From: Streptomyces wedmorensis
GTDB taxonomy: Bacteria > Actinomycetota > Actinomycetes > Streptomycetales > Streptomycetaceae
Direction: 5' to 3'
DNA: 64,000 nt
NCBI RefSeq assembly: GCF_000716445.1
Contig: NZ_JNWK01000003.1
Span: 124,001-188,000 of the forward strand
Positions 1-7,824 of this stretch are shown piece by piece. The notes beneath the pieces were generated by a model. It saw only the letters and a program-made list of their open reading frames with translations. It made no database searches and had not been told where the DNA came from. The position numbers and the translations under genes are program-made. Within the stretch, counting starts at the first letter, position 1. The number at the start of each line of letters is the position of its first letter.

Positions 1-230
1 ATCATCAGCGCGGGGACGGAGACGTGCAGGTAGTCCAGGATCTGCTGCCCCAGCAGGCCGAAGACGGTGATGACGCCGAACGCGACGGCGACGGCCTGCC
101 AGGCCATCCGGCGCTGCACCTTGACCGGACGGCCGGAGGTGAGGGCGAGGAAGATCGGGGTGATCCCGGGGGGATCCATGATCACGAAGAGGGTCAGGAA
201 CAGCGAGCCGAAGACGGCGACGTCGAACAC
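1..230 (-). CDS. MarC family integral membrane protein (3' part cut off by window edge)
   Basis: Only the first 76 codons are present; the gene runs off the left edge of the window. The reverse-strand translation begins VFDVAVFGSLFLTLFVIMDP and continues with PPGITPIFLALT, the first hydrophobic segment and the MDPPG-type loop typical of MarC/SnatA membrane proteins. MarC proteins are six-helix inner-membrane proteins of unclear function, once wrongly linked to multiple antibiotic resistance. The start is GTG at 230, with only a weak AAGG Shine-Dalgarno-like element about 9 nt upstream; no other start codon lies in frame just upstream. It is codirectional with the downstream-read PHP gene but separated from it by 238 bp without any gene. 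Confidence 0.7.
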   Translation of the reverse strand, partial: MFDVAVFGSLFLTLFVIMDPPGITPIFLALTSGRPVKVQRRMAWQAVAVAFGVITVFGLLGQQILDYLHVSVPALM

Positions 231-468
231 GGTGGGGTGCCTTGCGGGAGAGGTCGAACAGTGGGGTGTCCCCGCCTGGCGGAACGTGGGATTCCGGAAG
301 CAGGGCAGGAGAAGCGCCACCGGAGCACGGCACAGAGCCGTACGGCGGCGCGAAACGGAGTCGGGGCGCGCGCACCCGCCCGGGAGGCGGCGGGCGCGAC
401 GGCCGGCCGCCGTCACGAGGGAGCGGCGGAAGGGGGGCCGGGAACGGCCCCGGGGGCGTACGGCCCTC

Positions 469-1329
469 TTAGCGGGATCCGCCCGCGCCGGGGACCGGGA
501 AGGCTCCCGCGGCACGGCGGGTGATCTCGCCGTAGATCTCGGGGTCGGTGGTGTACTCGCCGAGGCGACAGGTCTTGCGACTGCCGTGGTAGTCGCTGGA
601 GCCCGTGGTCAGCAGCCCGAGCTCCTTCGCGAGCCCGCGCAGCCGCGCGCGCGTCGCCTCGTCGTGGTCCATGTGGTCGACCTCGATGCCGTCGAGTCCG
701 GCCTCGGCGAGCCGGGCTATCGAGGCCTCGGGCAGCACCTGGCCGCGCTTGACGGCGAGCGGGTGGGCGAAGACGGTGACACCGCCGGCCGCCTTCACCA
801 GGCGGATCGCGTCGACCGGGTCGAGCTCGTGCTTCCCGACGTACGCCCGGCCGCCGTCGGCGAGCCACTCGGGCGTGAACGCCCCCGACACGTCCGGTAC
901 GACTCCGAGCTCGACCAGCGCCTCGGCGACGTGCGGGCGGCCCACGGAGCCGTCGCCGGCGATCCGGGCCACCTGCTCCCAGGTGACGGGGACGCCGAGC
1001 TCCTGGAGCTTCCCGACCATGGCGCGGGCGCGCGGCACCCGGTCGTCCCGGACCAGCTCGCGCTCGGCGAGGAGCGCCGGCTCCGTCGGGTCGAAGAGGT
1101 ACGCCAGCATGTGCAGGCTGATGCCGTCGATCCGGCACGACAGTTCGGCGCCGGTGACCAGGGTCAGCCCCTCGGGCAGTGCCTCGATCGCCTCGGCGTG
1201 GCCCCGGGTGGTGTCGTGGTCCGTCAGCGCGACGACGTCGAGCCCGGCCGCGGCCGCGTTCCGTACGAGCTCCGCCGGCGAGTCCGTGCCGTCGGAAGCC
1301 GTGGAGTGGGTGTGCAGATCGATGCGCAC
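469..1329 (-). CDS. PHP domain phosphoesterase
   Basis: A 286-residue protein of the polymerase and histidinol phosphatase (PHP) family, probably a cytoplasmic metal-dependent phosphoesterase resembling the YciV/RNase AM type that removes phosphates from nucleoside bisphosphates or short RNA ends. The metal-binding motifs are visible in order: HTHSTASDG near residue 6, ALTDHDT near residue 35, GAELSC near residue 60, FAHPLA in the middle and SSDYHG near the C-terminus. Length fits the stand-alone PHP family. The start ATG at 1329 gives MRIDLHTHS, the expected N-terminus. It reads in the same direction as the zinc-ribbon gene upstream, with a 115-bp gap. The exact substrate cannot be told from sequence. 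Confidence 0.85.
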   Translation of the reverse strand: MRIDLHTHSTASDGTDSPAELVRNAAAAGLDVVALTDHDTTRGHAEAIEALPEGLTLVTGAELSCRIDGISLHMLAYLFDPTEPALLAERELVRDDRVPRARAMVGKLQELGVPVTWEQVARIAGDGSVGRPHVAEALVELGVVPDVSGAFTPEWLADGGRAYVGKHELDPVDAIRLVKAAGGVTVFAHPLAVKRGQVLPEASIARLAEAGLDGIEVDHMDHDEATRARLRGLAKELGLLTTGSSDYHGSRKTCRLGEYTTDPEIYGEITRRAAGAFPVPGAGGSR

Positions 1330-1444
1330 GACGCGGTACTCCGGGGGCTCGGCACGGACGAGGGACGCTCCAGCATAACGGGCGAATCGAACACAGCCGT
1401 ACGGATCGTCAGACGGTCCCCGCCGGACAGGGCCTGGGAACCGC

Positions 1445-2083
1445 TCAGCCCAGCAGCCTCGGCGTGAGCGCTCCGCAGGGGAGGAGTTCGACTTCGGCGC
1501 CGGCGTCGCGGAGGTCCGTCAGGACGAGCTCGTCGTACATGAGGAGCCCGGACTGCTCGGGCCAGACGATCGCCCACAGCCACATGCCGCACGCCTCGCC
1601 CGCGAAGACCGCGCGGTCCTGAGGGGGGCCGTTGACGTGCCAGAGCGGGGTGGGGCGGCCGGCCGCGAGCACCTTGGTCTGGGGCGGCTTGTCGATGGAC
1701 ATGCCGGGGCCGGGGTCCGGGCCGTCGATGCCGGCGTACCGCGCGCCGAGGCCGACGCCCAGCTCCTCGGCGACCAGGACCAGCTCGCCGATCCCGCCGA
1801 GCGGTCCGGGACCCGAGCACGCGACGGCCGTCGCCCGACCGCCGCTGCGGTCGTCTCCCGCGTACGCGACCCCGGTGAAGAGCCAGCCGACGGGCAGGGG
1901 CCACGGCATCCACACCGGCACCTGGGACCGGTTCACCACGACACCGAGCGCCTCGACGCTGGGGGGGATCACGGGCTGGAGCGGGTACACCGAGCCGTGT
2001 ACGTCACACTGCCAGGAGTCGGCGAAGAGACCGGGCGCCCTGACCCGGCCACCGCACTTCGGACAACTGGGTTCGCCCCTCAT
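1445..2083 (-). CDS. DUF6758-type zinc-ribbon protein
   Basis: A 212-residue protein starting MRGEPSCPKCGGRV, with a second half-site WQCDVHG about 15 residues on, so Cys7, Cys10, Cys26 and His29 could form a zinc ribbon. The rest is a soluble alpha/beta sequence without clear catalytic motifs (VWMPWPLPVGW, GVAYAGDDRSGG). Proteins of this layout are widely annotated in Streptomyces as DUF6758 with no assigned function. I chose ATG at 2083 because it starts directly before the zinc ribbon; a TTG 9 nt upstream (2092) is an alternative. A TTGACG hexamer lies at 2115-2120 on the same strand, so the transcript probably starts close to the ATG. Confidence 0.7.
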   Translation of the reverse strand: MRGEPSCPKCGGRVRAPGLFADSWQCDVHGSVYPLQPVIPPSVEALGVVVNRSQVPVWMPWPLPVGWLFTGVAYAGDDRSGGRATAVACSGPGPLGGIGELVLVAEELGVGLGARYAGIDGPDPGPGMSIDKPPQTKVLAAGRPTPLWHVNGPPQDRAVFAGEACGMWLWAIVWPEQSGLLMYDELVLTDLRDAGAEVELLPCGALTPRLLG

Positions 2084-2224
2084 AGGGCTCAACGGTCCTA
2101 GCTCTTCAGCCCCACGTCAAGGACGTCCACAGACGATCACCCGTCCGCCGGAGCCGTTCACCCTCGGTGGGCGCGCCCCCGGTTCGGACGGGTTCGGGCG
2201 GGCGGAGGACGCGCCCGGCGGGCC

Positions 2225-2809
2225 TCAGTCCAGGTTCACGGACCCGCGGAGCGGATCGCGCAGGTCCGTCCCCTTGGCCAGCCAGCGCTCCTCCAGCGCC
2301 TGCGCCCCGTGGACCCGCTTCCAGGCGGCCTCGTTGGGGGTCATCGGCAGCAACGGCAGGAAGCGGACCGGGTCCATCGGCTCGTCGAGCTCCAGGTCCT
2401 CGACGAGCCCGCCGGACTCGGCGACGAGGACGGAGCTGAAGGAGGCGCCCGGCCAGAGGGGGTCACCGACGTCGAGCGACGCGCCGGGGGCCACGATGAC
2501 GCCCTCGACCTGGGGCGTGGCGGCGAGCACGGCGAGCGGGCGCAGCACCTTGTCGGTGTCGGCGAGCCCGGCCCGCACGGTGAGGACGAGTTCCGCGCGC
2601 GGGCCCTTCACCGGGTCGGCGAGCGCGGCGGTCGGGTCGGCCATCGGCTGCGCGGACATGCCGAGGGTCGCGTACCGCACGAGATCTCCGTCGATGAACC
2701 GGAGCACCTCGATCCGGTCCGTACCGAGGAACGTCACCGCGGCGCGCGCGTCCGGTTCTCCGAGTGCCGTCCGCAGCCGGGCCTCGACCAGTGCAAGAAC
2801 TTCTCCCAT
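2225..2809 (-). CDS. Suppressor-of-fused (SUFU) domain protein
   Basis: A 194-residue protein whose sequence (MGEVLALVEARLRTALGEPD at the start, LLPMTPNEAAWKRVHG near residue 160) fits bacterial SUFU-domain proteins. In bacteria this domain occurs in stand-alone housekeeping proteins and in immunity proteins of toxin systems; no toxin gene is adjacent, so a toxin-immunity role is not supported here. ATG at 2809 was chosen over the longer reading frame (to 3322) because codon bias breaks down upstream and because a TATGCT hexamer (2816-2821) lies 6 nt before the ATG, giving a likely leaderless mRNA. It is divergent from corA across a 418-bp region. Confidence 0.75.
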   Translation of the reverse strand: MGEVLALVEARLRTALGEPDARAAVTFLGTDRIEVLRFIDGDLVRYATLGMSAQPMADPTAALADPVKGPRAELVLTVRAGLADTDKVLRPLAVLAATPQVEGVIVAPGASLDVGDPLWPGASFSSVLVAESGGLVEDLELDEPMDPVRFLPLLPMTPNEAAWKRVHGAQALEERWLAKGTDLRDPLRGSVNLD

Positions 2810-3227
2810 GTGGGGAGCATAGATCGCGTATGGAACGGGCAAAGGAAGGGATTGACCCTCTGTCGGCTGATAGTGTTGGCCACTGGTCGGGATTCCCGAC
2901 TGCTCGTCACACGTCATCCCCGACAGGGGACCGGCCGGAGGAGGTGGGACTGCGATGGACCGAAGTCGATCGGGCAGTACCAGCAGCTCTTCCGCCGCCT
3001 CGCACCCCAGCTCGGTGCGCTCCTTCCGGTGACGTCCGGGTCCGGCACGGACCCGCCTCTCCGGCATCTCGCACGACGGAAGAGCACTTCGCCTTTCCCT
3101 GTCTGTAGCGACCGCCGTTACCGCGACCCTTCGGTGCCGCCCGCTTTGTGGACGACGTACCTCTCCGTCCCCATTCCGGGCTGTGCCACGCTCCGCGCCG
3201 ACGGCCGATCCGTGAAGGAGCACGCCC
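2810..3227. promoter_or_regulatory. Divergent intergenic region between the SUFU gene and corA
   Basis: This 418-bp gap holds no full-length gene. On the minus strand TATGCT (2816-2821), with a possible TTTGCC -35 near 2838-2843, would start a leaderless SUFU transcript. On the plus strand a strong Shine-Dalgarno run GGAGGAGG (2937-2944) precedes the 25-codon open frame at 2955, listed separately. The remaining 195 bp up to corA are a long untranslated leader in which I see no known riboswitch motif. Confidence 0.4.
2955..3032 (+). CDS. Possible serine-rich leader peptide upstream of corA
   Basis: A 25-codon frame, ATG at 2955 to TGA at 3032, preceded 6 to 10 nt upstream by GGAGGAGG, one of the best ribosome binding sites in the window. 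The peptide reads MDRSRSGSTSSSSAAS then HPSSVRSFR: eleven serines in 25 residues. It lies about 195 nt upstream of corA on the same strand. Short leader ORFs are known to control Mg2+ transporter genes in enterobacteria (mgtL and corL), but there is no sequence similarity and no proof this one is translated. It may be a chance frame; the ribosome binding site is the main argument. Confidence 0.35.
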   Translation: MDRSRSGSTSSSSAASHPSSVRSFR

Positions 3228-4355
3228 ATGTCGATGATCCGTGACCTGACCGCCGCCGTCCGCCCGAGCCTGCGGCACACCCTGCGCAAGACCCCCACCA
3301 CGTACACCGCGTACGACCCCACCCGCGACCACTCGGCCTCCAGCGCCGTCGTCGACTGCGCCGTCTACCGCGACGGCCGCCGGATCGACGACCGCGAGTG
3401 CCTCACGCCGCGCGGCGCGATGCGCCAGGTACGGGAGAGCGGCGGCTTCGCCTGGATCGGCCTCCACGAGCCGACCGAGGCCGAATTCGCCGGTATCGCC
3501 GCCGAGTTCGGGCTGCACCCGCTCGCCGTCGAGGACGCCGTCCACGCCCACCAGCGACCCAAGCTGGAGCGGTACGACGACACCCTGTTCACGGTCTTCA
3601 AGACCATCCACTACGTCGAGCACGCCGAACTCACCGCGACCAGCGAGGTCGTGGAGACCGGCGAGGTCATGTGCTTCACCGGCCCCGACTTCGTCATCAC
3701 CGTCCGGCACGGCGGCCAGGGCTCCCTCCGCAACCTCCGCCACCGCCTCCAGGGCGAGCCGGAGCTGCTCGCCAAGGGCCCCTCGGCCGTGCTGCACGCC
3801 ATCGCCGACCACGTCGTCGACGGCTACATCGCGGTCGCCGACGCCGTCGAGCTGGACATCGACCAGCTGGAGATCGACGTCTTCTCGCCGGCCGCGAAGG
3901 GCTCCACGCGCGGCAAGGACACCGGCCGGATCTACCAGCTCAAGCGCGAGGTACTGGAGTTCAAGCGGGCCGTCACCCCGCTCCTGCGCCCGATGCAGCT
4001 GCTCAGCGAGCGGCCGATGCGCCTGGTCGACCCCGACATCCAGAAGTACTTCCGGGACGTCGCCGACCACCTCGCCCGCGTCCAGGAGCAGGTCGTCGGC
4101 TTCGACGAGCTCCTCAACTCGATCCTCCAGGCCAACCTGGCGCAGGCGACCGTCGCGCAGAACGAGGACATGCGCAAGATCACCTCGTGGGCGGCGATCG
4201 TCGCCGTCCCCACGGCGGTCTGCGGCGTCTACGGCATGAACTTCGACCACATGCCGGAGCTGCACTGGAAGTACGGCTACCCGATGGTCCTCACCGGCAT
4301 CATCGCGGTCTGCTTCACCATCCACCGCACCCTCAAGCGCAACGGCTGGCTGTAG
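3228..4355 (+). CDS. corA: CorA-type magnesium/cobalt transporter
   Basis: A 375-residue CorA-family channel for Mg2+ (and Co2+) influx. The cytoplasmic alpha/beta domain and long helices occupy roughly residues 1 to 310. They are followed by a first transmembrane helix (TSWAAIVAVPTAVCGVYGMN) carrying the family-defining GMN loop at residues 336-338, an acidic loop FDHMPEL, and a second helix (YPMVLTGIIAVCFTI) ending in a basic tail. Length is usual for the family. ATG at 3228 is preceded by a GAAGGAGC ribosome binding site. A small hypothetical gene follows 14 bp downstream, and an MgtE-like CBS protein lies about 1.6 kb away, so this end of the window has a magnesium theme. Confidence 0.95.
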   Translation: MSMIRDLTAAVRPSLRHTLRKTPTTYTAYDPTRDHSASSAVVDCAVYRDGRRIDDRECLTPRGAMRQVRESGGFAWIGLHEPTEAEFAGIAAEFGLHPLAVEDAVHAHQRPKLERYDDTLFTVFKTIHYVEHAELTATSEVVETGEVMCFTGPDFVITVRHGGQGSLRNLRHRLQGEPELLAKGPSAVLHAIADHVVDGYIAVADAVELDIDQLEIDVFSPAAKGSTRGKDTGRIYQLKREVLEFKRAVTPLLRPMQLLSERPMRLVDPDIQKYFRDVADHLARVQEQVVGFDELLNSILQANLAQATVAQNEDMRKITSWAAIVAVPTAVCGVYGMNFDHMPELHWKYGYPMVLTGIIAVCFTIHRTLKRNGWL

Positions 4356-4369
4356 ATAGGCTTCGCGCC

Positions 4370-4879
4370 ATGACTGAAGAGCTGCTCGGGTCCGCCCTCG
4401 TCGAGGAGGCCACCAAGAAGTCCGGCCTCGTCTGGGTGCGCGGCACCGGCCCCGCCCGCGCGCTCTGGCACGTCTGGCACGACGGCGCCGCGCACGTCGT
4501 CGGCGACGGCCCCGGCGAGCAGCCGCTGCCCGGCCTGGTCGACGGCGGTACGGCCGAGGTGACCGTCCGCAGCAAGGACAAGGGCGGCCGGCTCGTCGCC
4601 TGGACCGCCGCCGTGCGCGAACTCTCCCCCGGCACCGAGGAGTGGGACGCGGCCGTCGCCGAGCTGAAGGGCAAGCGGCTCAACGCCCCCGACGGCGAGG
4701 AGATGCCGGGCCGCTGGGCGCGCGAGTGCCGGGTGCTGCGGCTCGACCCGCGCACCTCCACCACGGACCTCCCGGACGGCTCCCTGGCCGCCGTCCCGCT
4801 GCCGACCGACGCCGTCACCCGCCGCCCGGTCCCGGCCGCCCTGCCGAAGCTGCTGTTCAAGCGGCGCCGCAAGGCCTAG
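4370..4879 (+). CDS. Conserved hypothetical protein, 169 aa
   Basis: A soluble protein starting MTEELLGSALVEEATKKSGL and ending in a basic tail (LPKLLFKRRRKA). The central pattern WVRGTGPARALWHVWHDGAA followed by alternating beta segments resembles the small pyridoxamine-phosphate-oxidase-like or split-barrel proteins of actinobacteria, but no cofactor motif is clear, so I assign no function. The ATG sits 14 bp after the corA stop. TAGGCT (4357-4362) ends 7 nt before it, consistent with a leaderless transcript that begins inside the corA tail. It converges on the lipoprotein gene with only 3 bp between the two stop codons. Confidence 0.65.
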   Translation: MTEELLGSALVEEATKKSGLVWVRGTGPARALWHVWHDGAAHVVGDGPGEQPLPGLVDGGTAEVTVRSKDKGGRLVAWTAAVRELSPGTEEWDAAVAELKGKRLNAPDGEEMPGRWARECRVLRLDPRTSTTDLPDGSLAAVPLPTDAVTRRPVPAALPKLLFKRRRKA

Positions 4880-4882
4880 GCC

Positions 4883-5641
4883 CTAGGTCCGGGGCAGCTG
4901 CTTGCCGTAGTCGAGGGTCTCCTCGGTGGAGGGTTCGGCGAGCGGGAAGTCGCGGTCCCACTCGGAGAGCACGACGACGCCGGCGCCGCCGCCCCGCGCG
5001 AACTGGAGGGGGAACGGGGAACCCTCCAGGGCCACGTCGAGGGTGCCGCCCTCGCCGTCCGCGCCGCCCTTGACCTTGACCGTACGGACCCCGCCGATCT
5101 GGTCGCGGTCGCCCTTGACGGCCTCGCCGTGCAGGCCGATCAGCCCGTCGAGCAGCAGGTCCATGTCGGTGAAGCCGCGCAGCTGCTTGTACGAGGGGTC
5201 GCCCTGCGGCACCTTCACGTACATGTCGTCGAGCTTGTCGGCGGCCTCGGTGTCCGCCTCCGTGGGCGCTTCGTCCGCCTTGTCGTCGTGGGACCAGAAG
5301 CCCGCGTCGGCCTTCAGGTAGAGCGCGTCGCCGACGCGCAGCAGCTCGAAGGTGCTGTTCTTCGTCGTCACGGAGCCGGTGGCGCCGTCCTGCTTGAGGC
5401 GCATGTTCAGCTTGAAGGTGCCGCCCTTGCTGACCAGGGTGCCGGCGAGGCGCACCGCCTTCGCCGCGTCCGCCGCCGTCTGCGCCTTCTGCTCGATCTC
5501 GGACGCGGAGAGCTTTCCGACGCCGTTCGTCCCCTCGTCCGGATCGGCGGCGCAGGCCGTGAGTCCCACCGTCAGTCCGGCGCAGAGCGCCAGGGGCGTG
5601 ACAGCCCTGCGGATACGCGATGACGGGGTGCGGACGGTCAT
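4883..5641 (-). CDS. LppX/LprG-like lipoprotein
   Basis: A 252-residue exported lipoprotein. The N-terminus has a basic start (MTVRTPSSRIRR), a hydrophobic segment and a lipobox ending LTAC, after which the mature part is soluble. The mature sequence has the alternating pattern of a half-barrel fold (SASEIEQKAQTAADAAKAVR, then GTFKLNMRL, FELLRVGDALYLK), which resembles mycobacterial LppX/LprG-type proteins and many Streptomyces lipoproteins of unknown cargo. I chose ATG at 5641 because a GAGAGG ribosome binding site precedes it; the in-frame ATG at 5662 lacks one. It may bind a lipid or other hydrophobic ligand at the membrane surface, by analogy only. Confidence 0.7.
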   Translation of the reverse strand: MTVRTPSSRIRRAVTPLALCAGLTVGLTACAADPDEGTNGVGKLSASEIEQKAQTAADAAKAVRLAGTLVSKGGTFKLNMRLKQDGATGSVTTKNSTFELLRVGDALYLKADAGFWSHDDKADEAPTEADTEAADKLDDMYVKVPQGDPSYKQLRGFTDMDLLLDGLIGLHGEAVKGDRDQIGGVRTVKVKGGADGEGGTLDVALEGSPFPLQFARGGGAGVVVLSEWDRDFPLAEPSTEETLDYGKQLPRT

Positions 5642-5860
5642 CTGCGCTGCCTCTCGTTTCATGGGGGACGACGGGCCCCGGCCCGTACGGGATGCCGGTG
5701 GACGGCCGCGTTCCCGGCGGGCGGAACGGCCGGGTCCGGTGCGGGGGCCGAGGGGGGAACGGCAGTCCGCAGCGTACCCGGGCCGGGTGGCGGACCCCGC
5801 AGGCAGCCGTACGGAGGCACTGCCGGAGCGGGGCGGAACAGCACGGGCTAGCCTGAACCC

Positions 5861-5895
5861 GGCAAAGCTCTGCGATCACCGGCAAAGCTCTGCGA
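5861..5895 (+). repeat. Two 15-bp direct repeats, 20 bp apart
   Basis: The sequence GGCAAAGCTCTGCGA occurs at 5861-5875 and again at 5881-5895, start to start exactly 20 bp, or two helical turns. Each copy also holds a short inverted element (GCAAAGC/GCTCTGC-like). They lie 37 to 71 bp upstream of the MgtE-N/CBS gene, just after a TAGCCT hexamer (5849-5854) that could be its -10. A paired operator is a reasonable guess. Confidence 0.5.
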
Positions 5896-5931
5896 CGACT
5901 CGAATCGTGCGGCACCGAGGAGGCGCGTGGC

Positions 5932-7215
5932 ATGGCGGCAGGCGCCCCCCGGATCTTCGTCTCCCATCTCGCGGGGGTCCCCGTCTTCGACCCCGTCGGC
6001 GACCAGGTCGGCCGGGTCAGCGACCTGGTGGCCATGCTCCGGGTGGGCCGCCGGCCGCCCAGGCTGCTCGGCATGGTCGTGGAGGTGCTCAGCCGCCGCC
6101 GGGTCTTCGTGCCGATGACCCGGATCACGGGCGTCCAGTCCGGCCAGGTCATCACCACCGGCGTGGTCAACATGCGCCGCTTCGAGCAGCGCCCCACCGA
6201 GCGGCTCGTCCTCGGCGAGCTCCTCGACCGGCGCGTCCGGCTCGTCGGGAGCGACGGGCGGGAGGGCGAGGAGGTCACCGTCCTCGACGTCGCCATCCAG
6301 CAGCTGCCCGCCCGCCGCGACTGGGAGATCGACAAGGTCTTCGTCCGCAAGGGCAAGGGCGGGGTGCTGAGCCGCAAGGGCGAGACGCTGACCGTCGAGT
6401 GGTCGGCCGTCACCGGCTTCTCCCTGGAGGAGCACGGGCAGGGCGCCGAGAGCCTGGTCGCCACCTTCGAGAAGCTGCGCCCCGCCGACCTGGCGAACGC
6501 GCTGCACCACCTCTCCCCCAAGCGGCGTGCCGAGGTGGCGGCGGCCCTCGACGACGACCGGCTCGCCGACGTCCTCGAAGAGCTCCCGGAGGACGACCAG
6601 GTCGAGATCATCGGCAAGCTGAAAGAGGAGCGCGCGGCCGACGTGCTGGAGGCGATGGACCCGGACGACGCGGCCGACCTGCTGTCCGAGCTGCCGGAGG
6701 AGGACCAGGAGCGGCTGCTGACCCTGATGCAGCCGGACGACGCCGCCGACGTGCGCCGGCTCCTGGCGTACGAGGAGCGCACGGCGGGCGGTCTGATGAC
6801 GACCGAGCCGATCGTGCTGCGCCCGGACGCCACCGTGGCGGACGCGCTGGCCCGGGTGCGGCAGCAGGACCTGTCGCCGGCGCTCGCCGCGCAGGTGTAC
6901 GTCTGCCGGCCGCCGGACGAGACGCCGACCGGCAAGTACCTGGGCACGGTGCACTTCCAGCGGCTGCTGCGCGATCCGCCGTTCACGCTGGTGAGCTCGC
7001 TCGTGGACAGCGATCTGCCGCCGCTGGGGCCGGACACCCCGCTGCCCGCCGTGACCAGCTATCTCGCGGCGTACAACATGGTGGCGGCGCCGGTGGTGGA
7101 CGAGAGCGGCTCGCTGCTGGGCGCGGTCACCGTCGACGACGTGCTCGACCACCTGCTGCCGGAGGACTGGCGGGAGACCGAGTTCCACGAGGAGGAGGCC
7201 CCGCATGGCCGCTGA
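5932..7215 (+). CDS. MgtE N-domain / CBS protein without transmembrane part
   Basis: A 427-residue cytoplasmic protein. Residues about 5 to 80 look like a PRC-barrel (FVSHLAGVPVFDPVGDQVGR). Residues about 180 to 285 are an MgtE intracellular N-domain with its repeated helical units (DDRLADVLEELPEDDQVEII, DPDDAADLLSELPEEDQERL). Residues about 290 to 415 form a CBS pair (RTAGGLMTTEPIVL; GAVTVDDVLDHLLPEDWRET). The five-helix channel domain of true MgtE transporters is missing, so this is probably a Mg2+- or nucleotide-sensing regulator rather than a transporter. A GAGGAGG site precedes ATG 5932. It overlaps the DUF1003 gene by 11 bp, so the two are surely cotranscribed. Confidence 0.85.
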   Translation: MAAGAPRIFVSHLAGVPVFDPVGDQVGRVSDLVAMLRVGRRPPRLLGMVVEVLSRRRVFVPMTRITGVQSGQVITTGVVNMRRFEQRPTERLVLGELLDRRVRLVGSDGREGEEVTVLDVAIQQLPARRDWEIDKVFVRKGKGGVLSRKGETLTVEWSAVTGFSLEEHGQGAESLVATFEKLRPADLANALHHLSPKRRAEVAAALDDDRLADVLEELPEDDQVEIIGKLKEERAADVLEAMDPDDAADLLSELPEEDQERLLTLMQPDDAADVRRLLAYEERTAGGLMTTEPIVLRPDATVADALARVRQQDLSPALAAQVYVCRPPDETPTGKYLGTVHFQRLLRDPPFTLVSSLVDSDLPPLGPDTPLPAVTSYLAAYNMVAAPVVDESGSLLGAVTVDDVLDHLLPEDWRETEFHEEEAPHGR

Positions 7216-7780
7216 GCGGACGCAGGACCGGGACCGCGAGCGGGAGCGGGAGCGCGAGAGGCCGGTGCCCCGCATCCGGCTCGACCTGCCGCGCGAGCGG
7301 CGGGCCAGGCTGCTTCCGGAGTACGACCCGGAGGCGTTCGGGCGGCTCTCGGAGCGGATCGCCCGGTTCCTGGGGACGGGACGGTTCCTGGTCTGGATGA
7401 CGCTGACGATCATCGTCTGGGTCGCCTGGAACATCTTCGCGCCGGCGTCGCTGAAGTTCGACGAGTACCCGTTCATCTTCCTGACGCTCGCGCTGTCCCT
7501 GCAGGCCTCGTACGCGGCGCCGCTGATCCTGCTCGCCCAGAACCGGCAGGACGACCGGGACCGGGTCAATCTGGAGCAGGACCGGAAGCAGAACGAGCGG
7601 TCGATCGCGGACACCGAGTACCTGACCCGGGAGATCGCGGCGCTGCGGATGGGCCTGGGCGAGGTCGCCACGCGCGACTGGATCCGGTCGGAGCTCCAGG
7701 ACCTCATCAAGGAGCTGGAGGAGCGCCGGGATCTATTCCCGTCGGGCGGCACCCGGGGAAGTGACGTACCCGACCGTTGA
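7205..7780 (+). CDS. DUF1003 membrane protein
   Basis: A 191-residue protein with a strongly charged N-terminal tail (repeated RE/RD pairs), an arginine-rich stretch, then two hydrophobic helices (FLVWMTLTIIVWVAWNIF and FIFLTLALSLQASYAAPLIL). A conserved NRQDDRDR segment follows, with a long coiled-coil-like C-terminus. This is the DUF1003 layout, a family of unknown function often found with MgtE-like CBS proteins. It overlaps the end of the upstream CBS gene by 11 bp. The pair probably works as one unit at the membrane, perhaps linking Mg2+ sensing to an unknown partner; that is inference. Confidence 0.85.
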   Translation: MAAERTQDRDRERERERERPVPRIRLDLPRERRARLLPEYDPEAFGRLSERIARFLGTGRFLVWMTLTIIVWVAWNIFAPASLKFDEYPFIFLTLALSLQASYAAPLILLAQNRQDDRDRVNLEQDRKQNERSIADTEYLTREIAALRMGLGEVATRDWIRSELQDLIKELEERRDLFPSGGTRGSDVPDR

Positions 7781-7824
7781 CAGACCTTTCATGGGCCGGT
7801 GGTCGGCGCCGTACCATCGTCGGT

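Noticed and set aside
222..270. Repeated GTCGAACA-GTGGGGTG near the MarC start as an operator pair
   Set aside because: The two copies differ by an indel, and one covers the start codon; a simple local duplication is as likely.
7777..7782. TTGACA at the end of the DUF1003 gene as -35 of mrp
   Set aside because: The nearest -10 (TACCAT) is 29 bp away, too far for a standard promoter; the TGA is also the stop codon.
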